DNA from: a candidate division CSSED10-310 bacterium
GTDB lineage: Bacteria; CSSED10-310; JAFGJC01
Assembly (NCBI GenBank): GCA_016927905.1
Contig: JAFGLW010000031.1
Span: forward strand, 62,001 to 126,000
DNA length: 64,000 nt
Direction: 5' to 3'
Shown: positions 35,313-43,451 of the stretch, one piece after another
Position numbering within the stretch: the first letter of the stretch is position 1
How the letters are laid out: each line of letters starts with the position of its first letter
Notes under the pieces: generated by a model
The model's input: the letters and a program-made list of their open reading frames with translations, nothing else
What the model was told of the DNA's origin: nothing
The model's database searches: none
Program-made: the position numbers and the translations under genes

Positions 35313-36299
35313 ATGAGATGCCGGAAATATCAGAATATGATCATCGGCCGGATCTACGGAGAACTTTCCGGGTCCGGTGAATCCAAACTCTCAAAACATC
35401 TTCGTTCCTGTGCCCATTGCCGTGCAAAACTGGAACAACTGGAAACCGCCCGGAAAATGGCCCTTTCGAACCTTCAACCGGAAGATCCTCCCGATCACCT
35501 GGATCGCATCATCCTGGCTGCCGCACGCGATCAGACCCGCGCCCTGCGTAAACCGGAGCGGTTCATCCTGCTCAAACCCCTGCCGGCAGTCCTCGCCGTC
35601 ACAGCCGTGATCCTCGCCTTCACGACACTCTACACCCGCCGCTACGGCGGAATCGACATGAAAAGCCATCTGGAAGAGACGAACCGGAATGGGCTTCAAT
35701 CCCGGGCAGGCGAAACACATCCGGCGACCCGGTTCGATGCCGAACTGTCGGAGATCGAACCCAGGGGAATAATAACCGGGGATTCCGAAATTCTGTCCCC
35801 ACCCGTTCCGGAAGGATTCTCCCGTCTGAAAAAAAAATCAATGCGGCAACCGGTTCCGGGAGGGCACCCGCCGCCTGCACCCTCCATGATGCAGGACAAA
35901 ACCGTGGGAAGAACCGAAATGGAAAAGAGTTTAAACGTGTCGGATCTGATATCGAAGGCCGGGTACGATGAAGCATTCCGCTCTCAGGATCGAACCATCC
36001 CGGAAGATGACACAGCGGTTTCCGGTTTCGATACCGCCCCCATTATCCTGCAACGGACCGATCCCCCATACCCGGAAGAACTCAGGGGATCCGGCATTCA
36101 GGGAGCCGTCATCCTGGAGATCCTGGTCCTGGATACCGGAGAGACGGGCGCAGTGGAAATCTTACGATCGCTTCATCCCCGGTGCGACGAAGCGGCAGAA
36201 AAGGCCGTTCGAACATGGATTTTCCGCCCCGCACACGCTGATGGATACCCGGTCGAAGCAAAACTGTCCGTGGTGATCCAGTTCACCGATCCGGGTTGA
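35313..36299 (+). CDS. Zinc-finger anti-sigma factor fused to a TonB C-terminal domain
   Basis: The first 40 residues are an anti-sigma zinc finger (HLRSCAHC, His29, Cys33, Cys36). One membrane helix lies at about 84-105 (LKPLPAVLAVTAVILAFTTLY). A long Pro-rich periplasmic stretch follows, then a TonB C-terminal domain (about 245-328) with PPYPEELRGSGIQGAVILEILVLDTGETGAVEIL and AVRTWIFRPAHADGYPVEAKLSVVIQF. So the protein could bind its sigma factor in the cytoplasm and contact an outer-membrane partner through the TonB-like end. AAGGTGAT precedes the ATG. It lies eight bases downstream of the ECF sigma gene. No TonB-dependent receptor is in the window. Confidence 0.8.
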   Translation: MRCRKYQNMIIGRIYGELSGSGESKLSKHLRSCAHCRAKLEQLETARKMALSNLQPEDPPDHLDRIILAAARDQTRALRKPERFILLKPLPAVLAVTAVILAFTTLYTRRYGGIDMKSHLEETNRNGLQSRAGETHPATRFDAELSEIEPRGIITGDSEILSPPVPEGFSRLKKKSMRQPVPGGHPPPAPSMMQDKTVGRTEMEKSLNVSDLISKAGYDEAFRSQDRTIPEDDTAVSGFDTAPIILQRTDPPYPEELRGSGIQGAVILEILVLDTGETGAVEILRSLHPRCDEAAEKAVRTWIFRPAHADGYPVEAKLSVVIQFTDPG

Positions 36300-36312
36300 A
36301 TCGTGCCAGATC

Positions 36313-36969
36313 CTATTCCATCGTCTCCATCCGCCGGTCCAGATCCCGGTGAAGGCGGATCAATGCCTGTTCCACCTCAATCCGGCACAACTCCAGCCGC
36401 GACGGTTCGTCGCTTTCCGGAGGCGGAATCGCAGTGTCGGCATATTGGATCGTTACCCTGGTGAACGGCCACGGCAGATACATCCGGCTCCAGGATCCTC
36501 TGAATACCAATTTGGAACCGGAGTGGGCCGCTACCGGCATAATGGAAGCGCCTGTTTTCGATGCCAGCAGGGCAATTCCGGGTTTCGCCACATGCCGGGG
36601 ACCTCTGGGCCCGTCGATCGTCACCACCGCGTCGTTCCCGGCAGATACCGCCCGGATCAGGCCGATCAATCCCCTGGCTCCCCCACGGGTGCTCGATCCC
36701 CGGAAAACACAATATCCGAAACGTTCCGCGGCATAGGCGATCTTGTCTCCGTCACCGGACAGACTGATCAGAATGTGCAGCCGCATCCCCCCGTGAGGAC
36801 TCAATACCGCCAGATCATCCTCATGCCAGTAGGCGAAAATGAGCGGTTTACGGGTCGGAGGGCGCTCCCGGATCACCCGGTCATTGATGTAAACATACCG
36901 GAACGTCTTGCTGTACAGACGATACAGCCAATATGCCGTACCCGCCAAAAATCTGTCCATCCATTTCAT
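36313..36969 (-). CDS. DUF374 lysophospholipid-acyltransferase-like protein
   Basis: About 218 residues. The family core is LIFAYWHEDDLAVLSPHG, FRGSSTRGGARGLIGLIRAV and VTIDGPRGPRHVAKPGIALLASKTGASIMPVAAH, which matches DUF374 (LpxL-like acyltransferase fold). Members are thought to acylate lipid A or phospholipids at the inner membrane. I chose ATG 36969 (MKWMDRF) because the longer frame to 37032 runs into the inverted-repeat element and reads as unrelated sequence. Convergent with the anti-sigma/TonB gene. Confidence 0.8.
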   Translation of the reverse strand: MKWMDRFLAGTAYWLYRLYSKTFRYVYINDRVIRERPPTRKPLIFAYWHEDDLAVLSPHGGMRLHILISLSGDGDKIAYAAERFGYCVFRGSSTRGGARGLIGLIRAVSAGNDAVVTIDGPRGPRHVAKPGIALLASKTGASIMPVAAHSGSKLVFRGSWSRMYLPWPFTRVTIQYADTAIPPPESDEPSRLELCRIEVEQALIRLHRDLDRRMETME

Positions 36970-37030
36970 CACGGGTTCAGTATATGGTTTCGACCTGCAA
37001 ATTGAAATATCCCCGCCTGCTTCCGGAACC

Positions 37031-37059
37031 AACTAAGAGTCAAGAGCAGACTTGACCCC
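37031..37059 (+). repeat. Left inverted end (29 bp) of the element
   Basis: Begins AACTAAGAGTCAAGAGCAGA and ends in GACCCC. It contains the internal palindrome GTCAAG-N6-CTTGAC at 37039-37056. It is the perfect reverse complement of 37403-37431. Confidence 0.95.
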
Positions 37060-37065
37060 TCTCAC

Positions 37066-37374
37066 TCGGGGACCGGCGAAACCGCAGCCGCACTGAACCG
37101 TGCTGCCGGTCCGCATACCCGGGTGTTCGCCCTGGATTGCAGCCGGCCCATGCTGAGCCGCCTGAAGCACAAGCCGGGCGCTGAAACTGTTTTTCCGGCT
37201 CAGGCGGACGCATCCGCCGTTCCGTTTCCGGATGACTGTTTCGACCTGATCACGATCTCCTTCGCCACCCGCAATCTGTACACATCCGAAGAGCATCTCA
37301 TCGCCTGTCTGAATGAATTCCACAGGGTTCTGAAGGTCGGAATCTCGCATACCATTATCTGGCCCGGTCCATGA
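37066..37374 (+). pseudogene. ubiE/COQ5-type methyltransferase fragment inside the element
   Basis: The open frame reads GTGETAAALNR, VFALDCSRPMLSRLKHKP, DASAVPFPDDCFDLITISFATRN and LNEFHRVLKVG. This matches the middle of UbiE (SAM motif GTGD, then DxSxxML, LPFPDxxFDxxTxxFxxRN and RVLKPGG). Upstream residues and the C-terminal third are missing: after RVLK the frame degenerates and stops at 37374. Nothing else of ubiE is in the flanks, so it is a captured fragment. An intact ubiE would be expected elsewhere in the genome. Confidence 0.75.
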
Positions 37375-37402
37375 TCTCCCATTTCCGCGCTTCAGTCACG
37401 AT

Positions 37403-37431
37403 GGGGTCAAGTCTGCTCTTGACTCTTAGTT
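37403..37431 (-). repeat. Right inverted end (29 bp) of the element
   Basis: Perfect reverse complement of 37031-37059; begins GGGGTCAAGTCTGCTCTTGA and ends in CTTAGTT. An AT-rich stretch (37431-37480) follows on the rpsU side. Confidence 0.95.
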
Positions 37432-37557
37432 TTATAACTTATTATAAATAATAAATTTCATAAGAACAAATTTCGATAGAAAAACGGGATTGTGATCATA
37501 TACCGGTGGTCAGGACATGCCGGGATGTATCTGCGTGTCATTCTCTCCGGTTTTCAC

Positions 37558-37586
37558 TTGACAATCCAGCAGGGGATGGTTATGTT
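37558..37586 (+). promoter_or_regulatory. Strong sigma-70 promoter for rpsU
   Basis: TTGACA (37558-37563), a 17-base spacer and TATGTT (37581-37586). Transcription would start near 37593, about 50 bases before the rpsU start. It is one of the best-matching promoters in the window, as expected for a ribosomal protein. Confidence 0.75.
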
Positions 37587-37644
37587 TGCCAGCGGCCTTC
37601 CTGCGGGAAGGTCGAATTTTCGGCGGAAAGGGAGGTGATGACGT

Positions 37645-37842
37645 CTGATCTACGTAAAAGTTGTCGACTCGAAACTGGACAAAGCCATTCGCGTACTGAA
37701 GAAAAAGATGGACAAGGAAGGCGTTACGTCAGATCTCAAAAAGAAACGCCATTTTGAGAAGCCGAGCGCCCGACGCCGTCGGAAACAGGCCGCCGCGATG
37801 CGGCGGAAAAGACGGGAGCAGGACAAAAGCTCCAATTATTAA
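37645..37842 (+). CDS. rpsU: Ribosomal protein bS21, non-AUG start
   Basis: S21 is a small, basic 30S protein needed for initiation on Shine-Dalgarno-containing mRNAs. The reading frame gives YVKVVDSKLDKAIRVLKKKM, then a basic tail HFEKPSARRRRKQAAAMRRKRR, ending at TAA 37840-37842; about 65 residues, as expected. The frame has no ATG, GTG or TTG before YVKVV: the preceding codons are TGA-CGT-CTG-ATC. GGAGGTGAT at 37631-37639 is an almost perfect anti-SD match, five bases from CTG 37645, so CTG (or ATC 37648) is the probable start. A lost base is the alternative. The ATG inside the SD (37638) is out of frame. Confidence 0.85.
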   Translation: MIYVKVVDSKLDKAIRVLKKKMDKEGVTSDLKKKRHFEKPSARRRRKQAAAMRRKRREQDKSSNY

Positions 37843-37902
37843 TCCGCTGTTTGCTCGAAATTCCGACATGAGAACCAGAGCACCTTAAGGTATGCCGGTT
37901 TC

Positions 37903-38661
37903 TTATATCACTTCGATGATTTCAACCGGAATCCATCCCGTGTATCCGTTGGCCAGAACGATTTCCACCCATCCGGACTGGTGTCGGATAATCCGGCATT
38001 CGTATCCGGCATTCATCGTAAAGACTTCGGCAAAATGATTTCCGGGTCCGTTCCGGGCGGTTTCGCCGGATTTCAGGATCACGCCCCATTCCCTGAAATG
38101 ATTGTCGGCGATCCTGTCAGCAAGAAGGCATCCGGACAGCAAGAAAAACAGTCCCAGAATGCCGGACCATCTCAGAAATCTTCGCTTCAGGCGCCGTTGG
38201 GATGTTATCAGTCCCGCTGCCATGGTGGTCAATCCCGAAAGGTAAAACAGCAACGTGATCACCGTGATTTCCATATCCGAAACCCACTCCCGAGCAACTC
38301 CGGACAGGACTATGATGAAACCCGGTTCGACCGGTTCGATGGGTTTACCGGTCGTAGACCGGGCGAGTTCCAGGTTGGCGCGGATGTCACCATCCCGGGG
38401 ATCGATCCGGAGGGCGCGTCGATAATACAGGATCGCTTCACCGATCGATCCCTGTTTCAGATGGCAGTTTCCCAGGTTGTAGTAAACCCTGGCATTCCGG
38501 CAGCCCTGCCGTTCAAGTGATCGATAAAGCGATCCGGCGGTCTGGTAATCGCCGGCTTCATAATGCCGGTTCGCGCGGGAAAACAATGCCTGGTAACTTT
38601 CATCTGCCCGGACCCGGGGGACCAGAACCATCATGATCAGAATCATCGCCGCCCGTTTCAT
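37903..38661 (-). CDS. batE: BatE-like TPR and SH3-like protein
   Basis: Signal peptide (MILIMMVLVPRVRA), then two or three TPR units (ANRHYEAGDYQTAGSLYRSL; VYYNLGNCHLKQGSIGEAILYYRRAL). Two membrane helices (about 125-190) and a C-terminal SH3-like domain (VFTMNAGYECRIIRHQSGWVEIVLANGYTGWIP) follow. The order matches BatE of aerotolerance operons. ATG 38661 overlaps the batD stop by four bases (ATGA). An earlier in-frame start at 38730 lies inside batD and has no support. It is the last gene of the Bat cluster. Confidence 0.8.
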   Translation of the reverse strand: MKRAAMILIMMVLVPRVRADESYQALFSRANRHYEAGDYQTAGSLYRSLERQGCRNARVYYNLGNCHLKQGSIGEAILYYRRALRIDPRDGDIRANLELARSTTGKPIEPVEPGFIIVLSGVAREWVSDMEITVITLLFYLSGLTTMAAGLITSQRRLKRRFLRWSGILGLFFLLSGCLLADRIADNHFREWGVILKSGETARNGPGNHFAEVFTMNAGYECRIIRHQSGWVEIVLANGYTGWIPVEIIEVI

Positions 38662-40520
38662 TTCGACCCACACCTTCCGATTGCGGTTTTGACCGGTTTC
38701 AACTTGAGTTTTTCCAGCCTTCCAATCCATGTCTGACCGCCGGCCAGGAGATTCTCCACCTGCTCCATACCGGGTTCTCCGGGAGCGAACCGGGCGGTTT
38801 CGAGATCCTGCCAGAAGGTTTTGACGGCATCCATAATATCCCGGGGAACATTTCGTCGATCGAACTCGTCAAGCATTGATCCCAGAGTTAATCCGGTAGC
38901 CGGAAGATTGATCCGGTTTCCGATGTAGCTGGCGAATCCCCGGAAGATTTCATCCAGTGCCTGCCGGGCATCTCCTTTTTGAAGAGCTGTCCGGGCTGAT
39001 TTGAAGTGTTCCTGGGATTCGCCCTTGGCCCGGAACGCCCGTGCATAGGCGATATCACCCATCATCTTTCTCCGATGCCGTCCGTACCAGAAAATCAGGG
39101 GTAGAGCCGGAACGGGCAGTCCGGTCAGCATGAAAACCCAGGGTTGCAGGTACGCCGGTTTGTAGGGATGGATATCGGTACCGGTTTTGATATAGCGGAT
39201 TTCGTGTCCCAGCACTTGCAGACTCCCGTCCGCACCGGTTATCTGAGCAGTTCCGTGGTCCATCCCCGGAGCCGGTTCCACGTGCAGGGAAATCGGCTGT
39301 GTCTTCAGGATACGGTATTCACCCGGGTCCGGATCGAAATAACTGTACTGGAGGGGGGGCAGTGTGTAATCCCCGGTCCGGTGGGGCACCAGGACAGTCT
39401 CGAAGGTCCGGGATTCCCACCCCGGGCGCGCGGGAAATGCAGAGATGTCTTCCGATTTGGGTTCATAAACCTTGAAACCCGGCAGATCGGGCAGACGGGG
39501 AGGCGGCAGTGTCGCCAGGATGTGATTTCCCGCCAGTTCCACTTTCATTACCACAGCTTCCCCGACATTGATCCGGTTCTTGTCCAGTCCGGTCTTCATT
39601 TCGAACTTCCCGACGGCTCCGGTGAAATCCGCCGGTCTGCCCTCCCCGGGCAGCGGTTTGACTTGAATCGACAGGGACTGGGCGGAGCGACTTTCCTGGC
39701 GTTTGAAGTTCAAAAGCGGAGATCGGAATCTCGATCCGAATGGGGTGAACATGGAATCGAATGGATCCCGTGCTTTATCCTCGATAGTCAGGATCATTCT
39801 CAGCGGATCGATCAGGAGTTCGCCGGTGACAGTGGGATACAGTTCCACTCTGTGAATGGCTGCGACGGCATATTCGATCCCCTGGATCTTCCGGGTGGTG
39901 ACCTGGGGATTTTTGGGAATGGGGATCTCCTCGGCCCAAAACCCGCTGTATGCAGGCGGCTGCTGGACCTGATAATCCACCACAGGCAGCCGGGTGAACA
40001 GTTCGTAAGTCACGGTTACAGCCTGACCCACGTAGGGTTCCGCCAGATCCACCGAAGCCCAGATAAAAACATCATCCAACCCGGTTCGAGGGATATCCGG
40101 AGCGTTGCGTTCATCTGCAGCGCCGGCCTGCATCTTGACCACGGTCACCTGGACCGGCCGGGACCGGAGGGTTTCACCCTGGTAAGCCGCCGTAGCGGGA
40201 GGAATGGTCCAAGCGCCTTCCCTGGCTGCTTTCAGATGATACTGGTAGGTCATCCTGCTTGACCAGGAGCCGTTGATCCATTGAACCTGTGAGGACGTCC
40301 GGGGCGGACCCTCCAGGGACAGCCCTTCCGGAAACCTGATCTGCGGTTCCGGCAGTGACCGGATCGGTCCGGTGATATCCAGCTGATAGACGAACCGGTC
40401 GAACAGATAGACGGTCGGCTTCTCGACGAACGCTTTCAGTTCCACCGGATCCGGATCTGCATGGATCGATCCTGATCCGGCAATCCACATCAGAATGATC
40501 AAGCTACCAATCTTTCTCAA
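38658..40520 (-). CDS. batD: BatD-family protein (oxygen tolerance)
   Basis: The 620-residue protein has a signal peptide (SLIILMWIAGSGSIHA), then several beta-sandwich repeats typical of BatD: VELKAFVEKPTVYLFDRFVYQLDITG, then VFIWASVDLAEPYVGQAVTVTYELFTRLPVVDYQ, and GLDKNRINVGEAVVMKVELAGNHILATLPPPRLPDLPGFKVYEP. A C-terminal membrane helix (about 468-490) and a cytoplasmic tail follow. BatD proteins are periplasmic partners of the VWA proteins; exact chemistry is unknown. TTG start; its first 17 bases overlap batB. Confidence 0.85.
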   Translation of the reverse strand: MRKIGSLIILMWIAGSGSIHADPDPVELKAFVEKPTVYLFDRFVYQLDITGPIRSLPEPQIRFPEGLSLEGPPRTSSQVQWINGSWSSRMTYQYHLKAAREGAWTIPPATAAYQGETLRSRPVQVTVVKMQAGAADERNAPDIPRTGLDDVFIWASVDLAEPYVGQAVTVTYELFTRLPVVDYQVQQPPAYSGFWAEEIPIPKNPQVTTRKIQGIEYAVAAIHRVELYPTVTGELLIDPLRMILTIEDKARDPFDSMFTPFGSRFRSPLLNFKRQESRSAQSLSIQVKPLPGEGRPADFTGAVGKFEMKTGLDKNRINVGEAVVMKVELAGNHILATLPPPRLPDLPGFKVYEPKSEDISAFPARPGWESRTFETVLVPHRTGDYTLPPLQYSYFDPDPGEYRILKTQPISLHVEPAPGMDHGTAQITGADGSLQVLGHEIRYIKTGTDIHPYKPAYLQPWVFMLTGLPVPALPLIFWYGRHRRKMMGDIAYARAFRAKGESQEHFKSARTALQKGDARQALDEIFRGFASYIGNRINLPATGLTLGSMLDEFDRRNVPRDIMDAVKTFWQDLETARFAPGEPGMEQVENLLAGGQTWIGRLEKLKLKPVKTAIGRCGSK

Positions 40521-42420
40521 CAGGTCTCTCGCTTTCCGGGAGTTGGTGGAATCGTTTCAGCACCTCCATCTCCTCTTCTTCCAGTGCATCCAGGAGTCGC
40601 TGGGCTTCCTCGGAACTCATCATCCCTTCCCGCACCGGTTCAGCCGTCGGCTGGTTCTCCGGCGTCGGCCCCGAGTCCCCGGGCTGCAGCGCTTCGGGCT
40701 TGGTCAGCGGGGTAGGTGTCGCGGTTTCCTGCTGAGCGGATTGATCCGACCGGGGAGTTGGTTGTTCCGTTCCGGAGGATTCCGGTGTCGGTTGATTCTC
40801 CTGTTCATCCTCCTGATTTTGGGATTGGTCTTTTTGCCGGTCCTGAGACTGGGGTGGTGGTGTCGGTGTGGGCATGTTTTCCATTATCCGCCTGGTTATT
40901 TCCAGGTTCGCCTTGGCTTCCGGATCGTCCGGATTGAGCATCAGGGCATTTCGAAACGATTCCCATGCTCCCTGATAATCCCCTGCCTGAAGATGGACAC
41001 AGCCCTTGTTGTATTCAGCCCGGGACCGGATACGGTCATCACCCGATTTCATTTTCGCGGCCAGATCGAATTTCTCCACAGCTTCATCCATTTTCCCCAT
41101 CCGGTACAGGGCGTCGCCCAGGTTGTTCTGAACCGCCGGGGAATCGGCATCCGTCTGTTCAGCTTTCCGATATGCCTTTTCGGCTTCCTCATATTGCTCT
41201 TTGCGATACGCCTCGTTACCGATCCCGATCCACCGGGCGATGGGATCCCACCAGTGGAAACCGCACAGCACCGGCAGGATCGCACATAGCATCAGCAATT
41301 CCGCCAGTTTGGTTTTCAACCGTTCGTCGTGATGCTCCCACGCAATCACCCTGATATCCCCCAATCCGGCTTCCAGCGCCAGGAAGAGGACGGCCAGGAG
41401 AAGGAGATAAGCGAACTGCTCTTCTTTCCGGGTGGTCACCGTCTGGGAAAACCTGGTTTTCTCCATGTCCTGTATCTGCCGTGCCAGCTGGGTTGTCTCC
41501 AGTTCCGTATCGGTTGCCCGGTAGTATTCACCGCCGGTTTCCCGTGCGATCCGCTGGAGATCCTCTTCGACCAGCCGGGTCCAAACGATTTCGCCACCCG
41601 CTTTTTTGTATCCGGTCGAATCCTGATTTTGGTCATCCGGAATGGGACCACCTTCGGTTGTCCCCACACCGATACAGAATATCCTCACATCCGCTGACCG
41701 GGCCATTTCGATCATCCTGTTCAGATCCCCTTCATGGCCTTCCCCGTCTGACAGGACGACGATCGCCCTGGATGGAACCTCCGACCGTCCGAGCACTCTG
41801 AGCGCTTCAGCGACCGCGTTCTCGATGTTGGTCCCCTTCCCCCAGGAAAGGCTGTGATCGAGAATGCTGCGCAATCCTCTGAAATCAAGTGTCAGTGGGC
41901 AATGGAGCCGTGTCGTCGATGCGAAACCGACCAGTCCGACCCGGTTGTTTTCCAGCTGATCCAGAAGCGACGATATTTCGCTCCGGGCCTTGTCCAGCCG
42001 GTTGGGAGCCACGTCCTGGGATTTCATAGACAGTGACGTGTCCACCACCAGCATCATATCGATACCCTGCTTGTATACTTCCTCCTGGCGGATCCCCCAG
42101 CGTGGTTTACCGAGTGCCAGCATCATGCATATCATCGCCAGTATCACCAGGACCGCCCGGGTATTCCACCGGTGCCGCAAACCCTTCCGAACGTCCCGCG
42201 CCACCTGGTTCTGATCGCCGAACTTGGCCCTGCGGGCATCGATCCGGTCTTTCCAGATATCTTCCGGAAAAATCCGGTACAACGTGTTCAACCGACCGAA
42301 CATTTCCCCCTGGCGTTTCCGTTGCCGGTATCCCCAGATCATGAATACTGTTAGAAGCGGAAGGAGGGTCCAGGCTGCAATCCAGTACCAGAACGCGTTC
42401 GGGGAAATTCCGAATTCCAT
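40504..42420 (-). CDS. batB: BatB VWA protein fused to a BatC-like TPR region
   Basis: Two N-terminal helices precede a von Willebrand A domain with intact MIDAS start DTSLSMKS (127 onward) and LSDGEGHEGD. A pair of membrane helices (about 325-395) then leads to three TPR units (about 400-505: GNEAYRKEQYEEAEKAYRKA, NNLGDALYRMGKMDEAVEKF, NKGCVHLQAGDYQGAWESFR). A Pro/Gln-rich tail with PTPTP stretches ends the protein. Other bacteria encode BatB and BatC separately; here they are one 638-residue chain. Its ATG overlaps the batA stop by one base (TGATG), with AGGAG nine bases upstream. Confidence 0.85.
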   Translation of the reverse strand: MEFGISPNAFWYWIAAWTLLPLLTVFMIWGYRQRKRQGEMFGRLNTLYRIFPEDIWKDRIDARRAKFGDQNQVARDVRKGLRHRWNTRAVLVILAMICMMLALGKPRWGIRQEEVYKQGIDMMLVVDTSLSMKSQDVAPNRLDKARSEISSLLDQLENNRVGLVGFASTTRLHCPLTLDFRGLRSILDHSLSWGKGTNIENAVAEALRVLGRSEVPSRAIVVLSDGEGHEGDLNRMIEMARSADVRIFCIGVGTTEGGPIPDDQNQDSTGYKKAGGEIVWTRLVEEDLQRIARETGGEYYRATDTELETTQLARQIQDMEKTRFSQTVTTRKEEQFAYLLLLAVLFLALEAGLGDIRVIAWEHHDERLKTKLAELLMLCAILPVLCGFHWWDPIARWIGIGNEAYRKEQYEEAEKAYRKAEQTDADSPAVQNNLGDALYRMGKMDEAVEKFDLAAKMKSGDDRIRSRAEYNKGCVHLQAGDYQGAWESFRNALMLNPDDPEAKANLEITRRIMENMPTPTPPPQSQDRQKDQSQNQEDEQENQPTPESSGTEQPTPRSDQSAQQETATPTPLTKPEALQPGDSGPTPENQPTAEPVREGMMSSEEAQRLLDALEEEEMEVLKRFHQLPESERPVEKDW

Positions 42421-43451
42421 CAGGGGAATCTCCTGTATACAGTCTGCCGCAGAACGATTTCCAGTATCAGCAGGAACCCGGCTGCAAGCAGCGGCCAGAC
42501 AAACTGCTCCGTATAGCGTGTGTATTTGAAGCTGTCAATGTCCATTTTTTCCATCCGATCGATGATTTCGAAAATCTTGATCAGCGCTTTCGGATTCATG
42601 GCGTGGAAATATTGTCCGCCCGTGATATCCGCGATTTCTCTCAGAGTGTCTTCATCCAGATCGACCTGAACGCGGACGGTGCGGCCCGGGAATCGGGGAT
42701 CGGGCATATCCACCAGGCCTTTTGTGCCCACGCCGATCGTATGGATTTTGATACCCAGCGCGGCTGCAGCTTTTGCCGCGGTGATGGGATCGATCTTGGA
42801 CTGGACATTATTGACCCCGTCGGTACACATAATAACCAGTTGACTTTTTTCCCGTGTATCGGAGGATGGACCGGCACCTGCCGGCCGGGTTGTTTCCGAC
42901 ACCCGGAGCCGGTTGACGGCATTGGCGATGGCTTTCCCGATGGCGGTCTGCTCCTGCACCATTCCGATCCGGGCCTGATCCAGAAATTCAAGCAGCAGAT
43001 CGTGGTCCAGTGTCAACGGGCACAGGGTGAAACTTTCGGAACCGAAAAGCACCAGTCCGATCCGGTCATGCTCTCGTTTTTCAATGAAACCCCGGATCAC
43101 CTGTTTAGCCACCTCCAGCCTGTTCTGAGGCTGGAAATCCAGCGCCCGCATGGAGCCGGAAATATCCAGTGCGATGGCGATATCGACGCCTTCCGAGAAA
43201 ACGACTTCCCGGGATTCACCACTCTGGGGTCGGGCGGCAGAAAATATCAGAAAAATCAGGGCGGTCAGCCGCAGAATCCGCGGAATCCAGACCGGGCGTT
43301 TGGAGACGGCGCCAGGGATCGTTTTCCATACATCAATTCTGGGGTAGCGGATCCGTGCCAGCGGCAGTTTCAGGAATATCCATCCCCCCAGCAGGACGGG
43401 GATCAGGAGGAGCAACAGAAGCATTTCCGGGTGCATCAACCTGAAACTCAC
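42420..43451 (-). CDS. batA: BatA VWA-domain membrane protein
   Basis: 343 residues. N-terminal helices (8-25 and 58-72) come first, then a VWA domain with MIDAS DISGSM (96-101), FGSESFTLCPLTLDHDLLLEF and CTDGVNN. A C-terminal helix (VWPLLAAGFLLILEIVL) closes the protein. VWA domains bind a protein partner through a metal ion, and in Bat systems act with the MoxR ATPase. GTG start at 43451 overlaps the previous stop (GTGA). Confidence 0.88.
   Translation of the reverse strand: MSFRLMHPEMLLLLLLIPVLLGGWIFLKLPLARIRYPRIDVWKTIPGAVSKRPVWIPRILRLTALIFLIFSAARPQSGESREVVFSEGVDIAIALDISGSMRALDFQPQNRLEVAKQVIRGFIEKREHDRIGLVLFGSESFTLCPLTLDHDLLLEFLDQARIGMVQEQTAIGKAIANAVNRLRVSETTRPAGAGPSSDTREKSQLVIMCTDGVNNVQSKIDPITAAKAAAALGIKIHTIGVGTKGLVDMPDPRFPGRTVRVQVDLDEDTLREIADITGGQYFHAMNPKALIKIFEIIDRMEKMDIDSFKYTRYTEQFVWPLLAAGFLLILEIVLRQTVYRRFP

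Larger units (their letters stand above)
37031..37431. mobile_element. 401-bp non-autonomous element with perfect 29-bp inverted ends
   Basis: Bases 37031-37059 and 37403-37431 are exact reverse complements over 29 bases; neither end extends inward or outward. Each end is itself a hairpin: GTCAAG, six bases, CTTGAC. The inside holds only a broken ubiE fragment and no transposase. Hairpin ends in inverted pairs look like REP/BIME units moved by Y1 (HUH, TnpA-REP) transposases; I recall similar ends near such transposases but could not check. No target duplication is visible. It sits between the DUF374 gene and the rpsU promoter. Confidence 0.65.

Noticed and set aside
37123..37374. UbiE as a working methyltransferase
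   Set aside because: The N-terminal and C-terminal parts are missing; the frame degenerates after RVLK and sits between inverted repeats.
37638..37757. ATG 37638 as the start of a separate small gene
   Set aside because: The ATG is part of the rpsU Shine-Dalgarno and its frame has no protein character; the overlapping frame is clearly S21.
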